DNA of 29,959 nucleotides from assembly GCA_023336875.1 (NCBI GenBank), contig JAMBLH010000059.1, positions 1 through 29,959 of the forward strand, read 5' to 3'. Of the stretch, positions 1-8,361 are shown piece after piece. The stretch comes from Actinomycetes bacterium (GTDB taxonomy: Bacteria > Actinomycetota > Acidimicrobiia > Spongiisociales > UBA5794). The number at the start of each line of letters is the position of its first letter. Positions within the stretch are counted from its first letter, which is position 1. The notes under the pieces were generated by a model. The model saw nothing but the letters and a program-made list of their open reading frames with translations, was not told the DNA's origin and ran no database searches. A program made the position numbers and the translations under genes.

Positions 1-2073
1 CTACAGAATGCCGCCGAAGCTGACGAACGCAGATGCGAAGATCAGCGAGACGATCGTCATGACCTTGATCACGATGTTCATCGCTGGGCCTGATGTGTCC
101 TTGAACGGATCACCGACCGTGTCGCCGACAACCGCTGCCTTGTGCGCATCTGAGCCCTTGCCGCCGAATGCTCCCGCCTCGATGAACTTCTTTGCGTTGT
201 CCCACGCTCCACCCGCATTCGCCATGTAGATGGCGAGAAGGAAACCGGTGACCAAGGCGCCGGCGAGAAGACCGCCGAGCATGTCGACCGATATGAAACC
301 GACAACAAGCGGTAGCGCAACAGCCATTGTGCCTGGGAGGATCATCTCTCTCAGGGATGCCTTCGTTGAGATATCAACACACTTGGAGTACTCGGGTTCG
401 ACACCTTCCTTGCCCTCGCGCAGACCGGGGATTTCCCTGAACTGGCGACGAACCTCTTCGATCATCTGGAATGCTGCCCTGCCAACCGCCTGGATCGTCA
501 GGGCAGCGAACAAGAACGGGAACATTCCCCCGAGAAACAGACCGATGACGACCTCGATATCAAGGATGTTGAAGCCTTCGACTCCGACCGCGGATGCAAA
601 GGTGAAGAACAGGGCCATAGCTGTCACTGCAGCGGACGCGATGGCGAACCCCTTTGCAACGGCAGCAGTCGTGTTGCCGAGGGCGTCCAGTTGGTCGGTG
701 GCCTCGCGGACCTCAGGATCAAGATTTGCCATCTCGGCGATGCCACCAGCATTGTCAGCGATCGGGCCATAGGCGTCGACAGATACCGTGATTCCGAGCG
801 TCGCAAGAACCCCAATCGCTGCAATCGCGACGCCATAGATCCCTCCGCCATCTATCGCCAGGTCACCAGCCCAGTAGGCAGCACCCATTCCGAACGCAAC
901 AACGATCACAGAGTATGCGGCTGACTTCATGCCCTCGGAGATTCCGGCGAGGATGACGGTTGCTGGCCCTGTCTCTGATTGCTTCGCAATCCCCTTGACC
1001 GTCTTGTAATGGTCAGACGTATACCACTCGGAGATCTTGCCGACAATCAACCCGATCGCAAGACCGACGACGACCGCGAGGAAGAATCCCCATGAGTTAT
1101 TCACCCCATCGACATCGTTGAACATCAGTGGGGTGAGGGCGGCCACACCGATGACTGTGAGACCTGCAGCCGCAAGCGTGCCTGTGTGGAGTGCCTTGGC
1201 GAGATGGTCGCCCTTTGGCTTGACGAGGAACGAACCGATGATCGACGCCCCCATACCAATCGAGGCGATCATCAGCGGATAGAAGATCAGTTGAGGAAGG
1301 AATGCTGCGCCCGAGAACACGATCGCAGCAAACGCGATTGGAGCGATGAGCGAACCAACGTAGGATTCGAACAGGTCAGCACCCATGCCAGCGACGTCAC
1401 CGACGTTGTCCCCAACGTTGTCAGCGATAGTGGCAGGGTTGCGAGGGTCGTCTTCAGGGATCCCCGCCTCAACCTTGCCGACGAGATCAGCACCTACGTC
1501 CGCTGCCTTTGTGTAGATACCACCACCAACACGGGCGAATAACGCAATGGAGGAAGCTCCAAGGCCTATAGCTGTGACGATATTCACCCAGTTCGGGTCC
1601 TCGAGCACATCACCGAAGAACCACACGCCGAGAGAGAACCCGAGGAGGCCGAGGCCTGCCACCGTGAATCCCATGACAGCGCCTCCGCGAAATGCGACAG
1701 GAAGTGCCTGTGCCGTGCCACCTTGCCGAGCAGCTTCAGCGGTTCTGGCGTTGGCAGCGGTTGCAATCCGCATACCAATGAAGCCCGCAAGAGCAGAGAT
1801 GATGGCACCGAACACATAGGCAACGGCCCCCCAGGGCCTGCCCCAATCAAGGAGAGCGTAAATCAGGATCGCCATGACGACCACGAACCCGGCAATCGCC
1901 GTGTATTCGCGCTTCATGAATGTCATGGACCCCTCGCGGATGACACCCATGAGGTAGACCATCCGGTCGTTTCCTGGCGAAACGGCAAGAACCTGACGAC
2001 CATAAAAGGCGGCCACGATCAGCGACAAGACGCCCATTGCGATAGCTACGTAGAGCCAGACATCGGCATTCAC
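1..2073 (-). CDS. hppA: Membrane-bound ion-pumping pyrophosphatase, K+-dependent type
   Basis: Hydrolyses cytoplasmic pyrophosphate and uses the energy to pump H+ (or Na+) across the membrane. The protein is about 690 residues with some 15-16 hydrophobic segments, the normal size for the family. Near residue 190-235 is the substrate loop with GGGIYTKAADVGADLVGK and the acidic run DNVGDNVGD; a second acidic site, GDTVGDPFKDTSGP, lies near the C-terminus. The cation determinant near residue 470 reads GNTTAAVAKG. Alanine at the fifth position is the state of K+-dependent enzymes, whereas K+-independent enzymes carry lysine there. A GTG nine bases further upstream (2080-2082) is also in frame, but AGGAG lies 8 bases before the GTG at 2071-2073, so that start is preferred. 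The pumped ion cannot be decided by eye. Confidence 0.96.
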   Translation of the reverse strand: MNADVWLYVAIAMGVLSLIVAAFYGRQVLAVSPGNDRMVYLMGVIREGSMTFMKREYTAIAGFVVVMAILIYALLDWGRPWGAVAYVFGAIISALAGFIGMRIATAANARTAEAARQGGTAQALPVAFRGGAVMGFTVAGLGLLGFSLGVWFFGDVLEDPNWVNIVTAIGLGASSIALFARVGGGIYTKAADVGADLVGKVEAGIPEDDPRNPATIADNVGDNVGDVAGMGADLFESYVGSLIAPIAFAAIVFSGAAFLPQLIFYPLMIASIGMGASIIGSFLVKPKGDHLAKALHTGTLAAAGLTVIGVAALTPLMFNDVDGVNNSWGFFLAVVVGLAIGLIVGKISEWYTSDHYKTVKGIAKQSETGPATVILAGISEGMKSAAYSVIVVAFGMGAAYWAGDLAIDGGGIYGVAIAAIGVLATLGITVSVDAYGPIADNAGGIAEMANLDPEVREATDQLDALGNTTAAVAKGFAIASAAVTAMALFFTFASAVGVEGFNILDIEVVIGLFLGGMFPFLFAALTIQAVGRAAFQMIEEVRRQFREIPGLREGKEGVEPEYSKCVDISTKASLREMILPGTMAVALPLVVGFISVDMLGGLLAGALVTGFLLAIYMANAGGAWDNAKKFIEAGAFGGKGSDAHKAAVVGDTVGDPFKDTSGPAMNIVIKVMTIVSLIFASAFVSFGGIL

Positions 2074-2121
2074 AGAAATCACTCCTGGTATTGGTTCGGA
2101 AGAGGGCTTGAAACCGGCGGA

Positions 2122-2127
2122 ATTATA
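2122..2127 (-). promoter_or_regulatory. -10 box of the probable hppA promoter
   Basis: On the minus strand this reads TATAAT, a perfect sigma-70-type -10 hexamer, about 50 bases upstream of the hppA start. It lies in the 107-base gap between hppA and the upstream gene. No good -35 hexamer is visible at 16-18 bases. The box supports separate transcription of hppA from the Trk operon. Confidence 0.5.
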
Positions 2128-2180
2128 GACGGAGTCCGACGTCAGACATCAGACGCGGCCAAGAGTCTCCACGACACCAG

Positions 2181-2723
2181 CTATCCCACCGCATCACGCC
2201 TACGCGTGTATCGCAGCCAGAGGCCTCCCGAAACAGCCATCAGTGCGAGCCCAACCGCAAACGCCCACCAGAGCGGCGGTTCATGCAGCACACGACCAGA
2301 GACAACGGTCTCGATAGCCGTGACATCGAGATACGTCTCTCCCTGACGTGCTGGATCGTGGTATTTCCAGATTCCTGTCACCACCACGATCGGGCCAACA
2401 GTTCGATACCTTCCCGGCGGATCGAGTCCTTCCGCCAGCTCGGTATCCACCCGGATTCCAATTCCCACGTTCGCCCCGACCAGCTCTCCACCGTCAGCGA
2501 CCGGGGCACGCGTGTATGAGTCGCCGTTGAGCTGTGTCCATGTGAAACCATCTCTTCTGTTGCCGTAGTCACCGATCAGTTCACCAGTGACCGTGACCTC
2601 GACGTCCGAGTACCGCGACCCATCGGCCACGAGTTCCAACACGGTGACCTCAGCTGCCGATACGGGCGAGGCGAGCAGAAGTGATAGAGCGACGGAGAAG
2701 CTGACAACGAGACGCAGCATCAT
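2181..2723 (-). CDS. Secreted, membrane-anchored protein of unknown function (Trk operon)
   Basis: A 180-residue protein that I cannot assign to a named family. Residues 1-24 form a signal peptide (hydrophobic core followed by SPVSAAE). Residues about 25-140 form a small beta-rich domain with alternating V-E-V-T-V-T-G strands, reminiscent of an OB-fold. Residues about 148-170 form a transmembrane helix, followed by a positive tail (RYTRRRD). The topology therefore predicts an extracellular domain held by a C-terminal anchor. Its ATG overlaps the trkH stop codon by four bases (ATGA), so it is translationally coupled to trkH and is the last gene of the potassium-uptake operon. A role linked to K+ uptake or to sensing outside the cell is inference from position only. 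Confidence 0.75.
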   Translation of the reverse strand: MMLRLVVSFSVALSLLLASPVSAAEVTVLELVADGSRYSDVEVTVTGELIGDYGNRRDGFTWTQLNGDSYTRAPVADGGELVGANVGIGIRVDTELAEGLDPPGRYRTVGPIVVVTGIWKYHDPARQGETYLDVTAIETVVSGRVLHEPPLWWAFAVGLALMAVSGGLWLRYTRRRDAVG

Positions 2724-4297
2724 CTGCCACGAACCCAGGAATAGATGAAGCCAATCAGCACGAATACGGCTATGAATTCCAAGCGGCCAAGAAGCATCTC
2801 GGCCATGTAGGTGATCTTCAGCACTACGGGCATCGTCGGCGAGGTGACTCCGACCGAGAGGCCAACGCTCGCTCCAGCGCTAACGGACTCGAACAGCGCG
2901 GGCTGAAGCGGTACTCCGTATGCAAGCCCTACTCCCGCGCCGAGAAGGAAGAGCCCTACGAATAACAGTGAGACGATCATTGCTGATCGAGCCACTTCAG
3001 ATGTCAGCCTGTGCCTTCCAAACTGATAGTAACTGTCGTCGACGAGGGCGCCCTCGGGAAGGAGGTCACCCTTGACGTCATCCATGATGGCCCGCGACAC
3101 AATTCCGACCCTCATTGCCTTGACGCCACCCGCCGTCGATGATGCCATGCCACCAAGAGCCATCGCAATCGCCATTCCTCCGAACGCCAATCCCCCCCAA
3201 AGGGCAAGTTCTTGCGAGGGGACCGTTGCAAAGCCGGTCCCTGTGTGCGCCGAGAGGATCTGGAAGAAGCCCTGTCGAGATAGGCCAGAAACCGATGTGT
3301 AGATGCCAAGGCCAGCGAGACCGAAGAAAGTCAGCACCATGGTTATGCCGAAGGTGGTGAGGATCGACCGAACCTCAAGCGATCGTAGTATCGGCCACCA
3401 GTTCGCATCATCTCGTCCACCGGACTGGGCCCCTATACCGGCACGTCGCCGTCGTGCATCCCGATTCCACAACCGGAAGTGAAGTCCGAAAGACAAGGCC
3501 CCAGCGACCATAAGTACAGCAGTAACCCCCTCGAACAAGGCAGAGTGGTAGTAGCCAAGACTCGTCGACTGCGGTGCGAAACCGCCGGTGTCAAACGCAG
3601 CGAAAAAGATCATGAGACCGTGGAACACCGATCGGGCTGGGCTAAAACCCAGAGCAGCGTATGCAACGATCGTGAGTGTGATGAGGCCAAACGTGAGGTG
3701 GAGCAGAGATACCGCCCATATCGCCTTCGCCGTGGATTGAACGGAGGGCAGCATGCGGTCATCCCTTCCCTCGCCCGCAAACAGTGTTGTCACACCTCGA
3801 CCAGCGAACAGCACGAGCGCGGCGATGATGATGCCCTGGCCCCCCAGAAAGTGGAGGAGATGACGCCAGAAGTTCAACGATGACGCCAAGTGGTCGAGGT
3901 CCTGGACAAGCGCCAGTCCGGTCGTTGTCAGGCCAGACATGGCATCGAAGTTCGCATCAAGTGGGTTGGCATAATGGCCGGACAGGAGGAGCGGAATGGA
4001 TCCAATCAACGGCACGACAATCCAAGTGAGCGCGACAACCACCATGCCATGACTCCAATCGAGATGTTGCTGATCGGCGGAGATGGAGCGTGATGGCTGC
4101 AACGAAACGCTCACGAGCACAACCCCGACAATGGCGAAGACACCAGCCATGAGCACAAATGATCCGAGGGGATGCCACTCCGCTCCGAGTAGCGCCCACG
4201 CCATGGGGAACAGCGCTGCCCCAGCAACAACGAGCAGGATTCGGCCGAGTGCAGCAGCGATGGTCCGGAAATCGTCGGCGGCGGGTCTGATCAGCAT
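2720..4297 (-). CDS. trkH: TrkH/KtrB-type potassium channel subunit
   Basis: A K+-translocating membrane subunit that works with cytoplasmic RCK (TrkA) proteins. About 525 residues with many hydrophobic helices. The four pore-loop repeats of the family are readable in order: SGLTTTGL, AFDTGGFAP, AHTGTGFATVP and SVGLSVG near the C-terminus, each with the filter glycine. The reading frame is open further upstream to 4399, but that extension (serine/arginine-rich) does not look like Trk protein. It is explained by the small overlapping membrane gene at 4302-4448. The ATG at 4295-4297 begins a normal MLIRPAADDF N-terminus four bases after that gene's stop. No strong ribosome site is visible, so coupling to the upstream peptide is likely. 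Confidence 0.93.
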   Translation of the reverse strand: MLIRPAADDFRTIAAALGRILLVVAGAALFPMAWALLGAEWHPLGSFVLMAGVFAIVGVVLVSVSLQPSRSISADQQHLDWSHGMVVVALTWIVVPLIGSIPLLLSGHYANPLDANFDAMSGLTTTGLALVQDLDHLASSLNFWRHLLHFLGGQGIIIAALVLFAGRGVTTLFAGEGRDDRMLPSVQSTAKAIWAVSLLHLTFGLITLTIVAYAALGFSPARSVFHGLMIFFAAFDTGGFAPQSTSLGYYHSALFEGVTAVLMVAGALSFGLHFRLWNRDARRRRAGIGAQSGGRDDANWWPILRSLEVRSILTTFGITMVLTFFGLAGLGIYTSVSGLSRQGFFQILSAHTGTGFATVPSQELALWGGLAFGGMAIAMALGGMASSTAGGVKAMRVGIVSRAIMDDVKGDLLPEGALVDDSYYQFGRHRLTSEVARSAMIVSLLFVGLFLLGAGVGLAYGVPLQPALFESVSAGASVGLSVGVTSPTMPVVLKITYMAEMLLGRLEFIAVFVLIGFIYSWVRGR

Positions 4298-4301
4298 TGC
4301 A

Positions 4302-4448
4302 TCAGAACAGCCACAGAGCCACAGCGGCCACTCCAGCGGCGACGAGAGCCATAACCACGACAGCGAGCGCCTCGACGGCGAAAAGCCCAATACTGTCAAT
4401 CGGGTTGGGCATCCACGCAGGCAAGTACCGCCTCTGGTCGTTACTCAC
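4302..4448 (-). CDS. 48-residue single-helix membrane peptide between trkA and trkH
   Basis: A short gene not expected from length filters. It starts with GTG at 4446-4448, overlapping the trkA stop (GTGA), and ends with TGA at 4302-4304, four bases before the trkH ATG. A GGGGAAG ribosome site lies 4 bases upstream of the GTG. The peptide begins MSNDQRRYLPAWMPNPIDS, a polar N-terminal stretch. It continues into about 25 apolar residues rich in A, V and L, ending ALWLF. It therefore looks like one transmembrane helix with the N-terminus probably inside. The tight fit at both ends and the membrane-like composition support a real gene. By analogy with small accessory subunits of K+ transporters such as KdpF it may be a stabilising subunit, but this is inference. 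Confidence 0.65.
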   Translation of the reverse strand: MSNDQRRYLPAWMPNPIDSIGLFAVEALAVVVMALVAAGVAAVALWLF

Positions 4449-5101
4449 TTGGCTTCCCCAACGCGGAACAGATCCTGAAGGTCCCCGGATGTCGCGACGC
4501 TGCTCGCGACAACAAGGCGATCTCCCGGATGTATGGTCGTGTGCCCATTGGGGACAACGACGTCGGTTCCGCTCTCAACCGCGACAACCAGCGACGCCTT
4601 CGGAAGAGGTATGTCCCGTACCATTGTCGGTTCAAAGGTCGCGCCCACCTCAAACTCGGATACCGAGAGCTTTCCGTGTACAAGGAGGGTATTCGATTCG
4701 AGACCGTGCACTTTCACATCATGCTCAATGACGTCGACCATGAGGTCGGTAACGGCAACTGTGTTGAGGCCAAGAGCCTCAAAGGTGGGAGCGTTTGCAG
4801 GGTTGTTCAGCCTCGCCAGGACGTTCTGTGCACCGAGAGTCTGTGCCAGCTGCGAGGCGACCAGGTTGACATCATCTTTGCCGGTGACGGCGAAGACCCA
4901 GTCGGATCGATGTACATCGGCGCGTTTGAGAAGCTCGACATCTGTTCCGTCGCCTTCGAACACAATCACGCCAGTCTCCCCAACGACCTTCATGGCCAGG
5001 TCATGATCCATCTCAATGACCGATACGAGATATCCGTCCTTCGCCAACTTCCTGGCCAGATACGAGCCAACTTTCCCTCCACCGATCACCAAGGTCCTCA
5101 T
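4445..5101 (-). CDS. trkA: TrkA-type RCK potassium-uptake regulator (downstream copy)
   Basis: A cytoplasmic gating protein for the TrkH channel, 218 residues. The N-terminal RCK domain shows the Rossmann dinucleotide motif VIGGGKVGSYLARKLAKDGY and an acidic residue after strand two (IEMD). It is followed by GDGTD and the VNLVASQLA helix. The C-terminal half (about 140-218) fits an RCK_C/TrkA_C domain, ending with HPGDRLVVASS. One RCK-N/RCK-C pair per protein is the short form; E. coli TrkA is a tandem fusion. Here two separate short genes sit side by side and may form a mixed ring. Its ATG overlaps the upstream copy's stop by four bases, and its own stop overlaps the start of the 48-residue peptide. 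Confidence 0.93.
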   Translation of the reverse strand: MRTLVIGGGKVGSYLARKLAKDGYLVSVIEMDHDLAMKVVGETGVIVFEGDGTDVELLKRADVHRSDWVFAVTGKDDVNLVASQLAQTLGAQNVLARLNNPANAPTFEALGLNTVAVTDLMVDVIEHDVKVHGLESNTLLVHGKLSVSEFEVGATFEPTMVRDIPLPKASLVVAVESGTDVVVPNGHTTIHPGDRLVVASSVATSGDLQDLFRVGEAK

Positions 5102-5763
5102 GGAGTCTCCTCATGCTTCGGAGCCAGATACTTGCCTATCTTGGTCGTGACCCCGTGCTGTGCCGCAGCCACCACGAGGTCGCCTTCACTCAACAGGAAT
5201 TCGTCCTCTGGGATATGCGTCCGTCCTTCTCTTCTGACTGCAGCCACGCGCAACCGTCCCTGTACCTCGAAGCCAGCCACCGGAACGCCGTCTCCTCCAG
5301 ATCCAATGCGCATTTCGACGATCTCGACATCGCCGGAGGAGAACGTGACGTGGTAGTTGAATTCGACTTCGACGATCTGTTCCTGGATGACGCGAGAGAT
5401 CAGATGTGCACCAGCCACATACTCAACATCAAGCGCCCGATACGAGTCGGCGCGAGCAGGGTCATCCAAACGAGCAATCGTCCTTGGCACACCGAACACC
5501 TTTTTTGCGACCTGGACCGCCATCAGATTCGCGTTGTCGTTGGGCGTAACTGCAACAAAAGCATCGGCGAATTCAATCTCTGCCTTGCGAAGCGTCTTCA
5601 CGTCGTATGGGAGGCCGATTTCAGTGCGACCGTTGAATGAGTCCCCGAGTCTGGCGAGCCGCTCCTGGCTTGCGGCGACCACCGATACATCGTGTCCATC
5701 CTCGGAGAGTGACTTGGCAAGGTCAGACCCCACTCGTCCACAACCTGCGATGACTATCAACAT
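5098..5763 (-). CDS. trkA: TrkA-type RCK potassium-uptake regulator (upstream copy)
   Basis: First gene of the Trk operon, about 221 residues. The dinucleotide fold is clear: MLIVIAGCGRVGSDLAKSLS, then VVAASQERLARL, then AFVAVTPNDNANLMAVQVA. The C-terminal part (about 140-221) has the RCK_C pattern ending with LSEGDLVVAAAQHG. Unlike its neighbour, the position after the second strand is Ala-Ala rather than acidic, so nucleotide preference may differ. The frame extends to a GTG at 5791-5793, which would add ten residues (SNGPISLAS). Homology to the fold favours the ATG at 5761-5763, but neither start has a convincing ribosome site. The 81-base gap to the divergent LCP gene must hold promoters for both directions. 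Confidence 0.9.
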   Translation of the reverse strand: MLIVIAGCGRVGSDLAKSLSEDGHDVSVVAASQERLARLGDSFNGRTEIGLPYDVKTLRKAEIEFADAFVAVTPNDNANLMAVQVAKKVFGVPRTIARLDDPARADSYRALDVEYVAGAHLISRVIQEQIVEVEFNYHVTFSSGDVEIVEMRIGSGGDGVPVAGFEVQGRLRVAAVRREGRTHIPEDEFLLSEGDLVVAAAQHGVTTKIGKYLAPKHEETP

Positions 5764-5844
5764 GGATGCGAGGCTAATCGGGCCATTGGACACACCAGCG
5801 CACCAACACCGGAAATCAGCCTTGTTGAGGTACTCTGCCGGCCG

Positions 5845-7089
5845 ATGCCATTGACTCGTCGAATCCTCAGCGCCGTCGCGGGACTCGCGCTGCTCGCAAC
5901 AGCCTGTTCTCCGGCAGCCTCCGGCGATGTTGTCACCACGGAAGCCTCAACGACCAGCAAGTCGCCGCCTACAACGACATCGACCACACTTCCACCAACC
6001 ACCACGACCATGACGCCGCTCGAGACCGTTGGCGTCATAGGAGACCTTCCCTTTGAGCTCGCAGCCGCGAGCCAGGTGTTCCTGTCTGCAGTCCAGGATA
6101 CGCGCAACGATCCGGGCGGATCGGATCCACTTCTCATTGCACACCATCAACATCTCGCAGGCGAACTTAAGGACGAGTTCGCTGGCACCGCAACGGTGCA
6201 AGAGCTCGAAACCGGTGGCTCTGTTGCCGTTGTCAGGTTCGACAATGAGGACATCCTGTTGCTAGCCGACGAAGGTTTGGGATGGCAGGTTGTTGGGGCA
6301 GATCTCGGATCCAGTGACACAGATCCATGGTTCGGAGAAAGTCCGAGGCGCGTGCTGGTGCTCGGGTCAGATGCTCGCCCCGGGGCCGATGCTGCTGTCC
6401 ACCGGATGGACTCCATTCACATTGTGACATCCGTGCCAGCCGAAGGAGAGGGCACGATCCTCGGATGGCCAAGGGACACGTGGATCAGCTCGCCGTTCGG
6501 CGAGATGCGCATCAACGCTCTCACATCATCAGGCCGCGGGCCCGACGCCATTTTCGACCACTTCACCAACACGTGGGACATCCCCCTCGACGGCTACATC
6601 CTCACCGCGTTCTCCGGATTCGAAGATCTGGTTGCAGCGTCCGTTGGTCGCCTACTCATCAACCTGCCCATCTCGATCCCCACACAGCTGTGGTGGCCGG
6701 GTTTCTCGGCAGGAGAGCAAACGCTTACGCCCGCGAGGACTCTCGAATACGCGCGTACTCGCAAAGGTGTGCGACACGGCGATTTCTCCAGGTCGAAGCA
6801 CCATGGAGTCATCATGTTGGCGGTCCTCACGATGCTCCAACAAGGATCTGTTGAGGACGTGCCCACACTCCTCGGCGAACTCGTGAAGTACACCGAAACG
6901 AACCTCACGCCGACTGACCTCATTCAGCTTGGCGTCGCTGCTTTCTACATGGACGTCGGCGAGATCACCAATGAGGTACTCCCAGGACGCCTCGGAAGAG
7001 CTGGGGGAGGTGCTTCGGTTGTCTTCCTTGAACCAGAGGCTGAGGACATCATCACAGATGTCATCGAGGACGGTGTCAGGAGCAACTGA
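5845..7089 (+). CDS. LCP (LytR-CpsA-Psr) family lipoprotein
   Basis: LCP proteins attach wall polymers (teichoic acids, arabinogalactan, capsule) to peptidoglycan from lipid-linked precursors. The 414-residue protein starts with a signal sequence ending LLATAC (Cys21, a plausible lipid attachment site). A Ser/Thr/Pro-rich linker to about residue 58 and a globular region of about 100 residues follow. The LCP catalytic domain starts near residue 168. Family motifs are present in order: GSDARPG with RMDSIHIV (171-194), PRDTWI (209-214), RINAL (222-226), a YILTAFSGFEDLV segment (251-263) and GDFSRSKHHG (312-321), which contains the usual arginine. The ATG has only a weak upstream ribosome-like sequence. 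The lipoprotein anchor replaces the transmembrane helix usual in LCP proteins. Expected location is the outer face of the membrane. Confidence 0.85.
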   Translation: MPLTRRILSAVAGLALLATACSPAASGDVVTTEASTTSKSPPTTTSTTLPPTTTTMTPLETVGVIGDLPFELAAASQVFLSAVQDTRNDPGGSDPLLIAHHQHLAGELKDEFAGTATVQELETGGSVAVVRFDNEDILLLADEGLGWQVVGADLGSSDTDPWFGESPRRVLVLGSDARPGADAAVHRMDSIHIVTSVPAEGEGTILGWPRDTWISSPFGEMRINALTSSGRGPDAIFDHFTNTWDIPLDGYILTAFSGFEDLVAASVGRLLINLPISIPTQLWWPGFSAGEQTLTPARTLEYARTRKGVRHGDFSRSKHHGVIMLAVLTMLQQGSVEDVPTLLGELVKYTETNLTPTDLIQLGVAAFYMDVGEITNEVLPGRLGRAGGGASVVFLEPEAEDIITDVIEDGVRSN

Positions 7090-7115
7090 CGGCCGAACCA
7101 CCAGCTTCGTATCCT
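7086..7115 (+). promoter_or_regulatory. Probable leaderless promoter of the aminotransferase gene
   Basis: CTGACG at 7086-7091 and TATCCT at 7110-7115 are separated by 18 bases and resemble -35 and -10 boxes. The -10 ends six bases before the ATG at 7122, so transcription would begin at the start codon itself. No ribosome-binding sequence is visible before that ATG, which agrees with a leaderless message, a common arrangement in actinobacteria. Confidence 0.4.
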
Positions 7116-7121
7116 GTCAGC

Positions 7122-8354
7122 ATGGTGCCGAAACCCCCCTTGTCGAACCGTGCCCAGTCCCTGGTCGATGCCTCACCGTTACCCACCTACATCGCAGAAC
7201 ACCTCGAGCGTTCGACGGACTCCGTCCCCGATGATCCGAATCCGTACATCGGTTTGGCAATTGCCCAGAACCTCCTCATGTGGGACATCTTGGAGCCACA
7301 GATCAACCGGGACCGCGACGTCGACCCTGCTTCGGTTGCCTACGGCGAGACAGCCGGCTCTCTTGAAATCCGAAAAATGATCGCGTCATTCGGATCAAAG
7401 CACATCTGGGGCAGGACAGTCGATCCTGATGATGTTGTTCTGTTCGCTGGCGCCGGCGCGATTCTCGAAATGCTGTTCTTCGCTCTCGCCGATCCCGGAG
7501 AAGGTGTCCTCGTTCCGACGCCCAGCTACGCCTTCTACTGGACCGATCTCGAGACAAGGGATGAGCTCACGATCGTGCCTGTGCACACATCGAGTTCTGA
7601 CGACTTCAGGCTCACACCCGAACTCCTTGAAGCGGCTTCCTCCAGATCGGATGTCCCGATCGCCGCTCTGCTGCTGACCAATCCGGTCAATCCCACTGGT
7701 AGGATGATGCCGCGTGACGATGTTGCGGCGTGCGTCGAGTGGGCACGATCGAGGGGAATCCATGTCGTCGTGAACGGCATCTATGCGCTCTCTACACACG
7801 GCGATGGGATGTATGAATCTCTGGCTTCGATCGTCCCCATCGGGGATGACATTCATGAAGTATGGGCCTTCAGCAAGGATTTTGCGATGAGCGGCCTTCG
7901 TGCAGGAGTTCTCACCTCAACCAACAAAGATGTACTCGCCGCAGTTGCAGGGATCGGGTATTGGTCCATCGTCTCTGGCGACACGCAGCACCTGCTTGCG
8001 AACATGCTCGCCGACGATGTGTGGGTCGAACGCTATCTCACCGAGATGCGTGCACGGCTTTCCATATCGTACGAGACCACGACGGCGGCACTCAAGACCG
8101 CGGGCATCCCCTATGTCGAGGCAGATGCAGGTTTGTTCCTTCTTGCGGATTTCCGCCGATTCATGGATGAACCAACATGGGCTGAGGAGGACAGGATCTG
8201 GCGTCTCATCCTCAACGAAGCAGACGTAAACCTGACGCCGGGATCGGCGTGCCAGATCGGTGAACCTGGCTTCATGCGAATCTGTTTCGCAACAGAGCCA
8301 CCAGAGGTCGTGGCATCCGCGATCAATCGAATTGGATTACTGCTCGCCTCCTAG
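7122..8354 (+). CDS. ACC-synthase-like fold-type I aminotransferase with altered cofactor site
   Basis: A 410-residue PLP-enzyme-like protein of aminotransferase class I/II, closest in motif to the ACC-synthase/alanine-transaminase group. NPYIGLAIAQN (40-50), YGETAGSLEIRK, ADPGEGVLVPTPSYAF, NPVNPTG (187-193), AFSKDFAMSGLRAG (249-262, with the PLP lysine at 252 and substrate arginine near 260) all line up with that group. The striking point is residues 214-224, HVVVNGIYALS. Relatives have DEIY there, and the aspartate that pairs with the PLP pyridine nitrogen is Asn218 here (codon 7773-7775), with Gly replacing Glu. The tyrosine is kept. The enzyme may be slow, use altered chemistry, or be non-catalytic. 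Substrate is unknown. It sits alone between the LCP gene and the convergent cytochrome gene, 7 bases from the latter's stop. Confidence 0.88.
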   Translation: MVPKPPLSNRAQSLVDASPLPTYIAEHLERSTDSVPDDPNPYIGLAIAQNLLMWDILEPQINRDRDVDPASVAYGETAGSLEIRKMIASFGSKHIWGRTVDPDDVVLFAGAGAILEMLFFALADPGEGVLVPTPSYAFYWTDLETRDELTIVPVHTSSSDDFRLTPELLEAASSRSDVPIAALLLTNPVNPTGRMMPRDDVAACVEWARSRGIHVVVNGIYALSTHGDGMYESLASIVPIGDDIHEVWAFSKDFAMSGLRAGVLTSTNKDVLAAVAGIGYWSIVSGDTQHLLANMLADDVWVERYLTEMRARLSISYETTTAALKTAGIPYVEADAGLFLLADFRRFMDEPTWAEEDRIWRLILNEADVNLTPGSACQIGEPGFMRICFATEPPEVVASAINRIGLLLAS

Positions 8355-8361
8355 TGGTCTG

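Noticed and set aside
4298..4399. N-terminal extension of TrkH
   Set aside because: The 34 extra residues are an out-of-frame reading of the 48-residue membrane peptide gene.
5831..5836. TACTCT as a leaderless -10 box for the LCP gene
   Set aside because: Spacing to the ATG is a little long (8 bases) and no -35 is seen. Not strong enough to list.
8355..8361. Bidirectional terminator between the aminotransferase and cytochrome c genes
   Set aside because: The gap is seven bases and no hairpin is visible around it.
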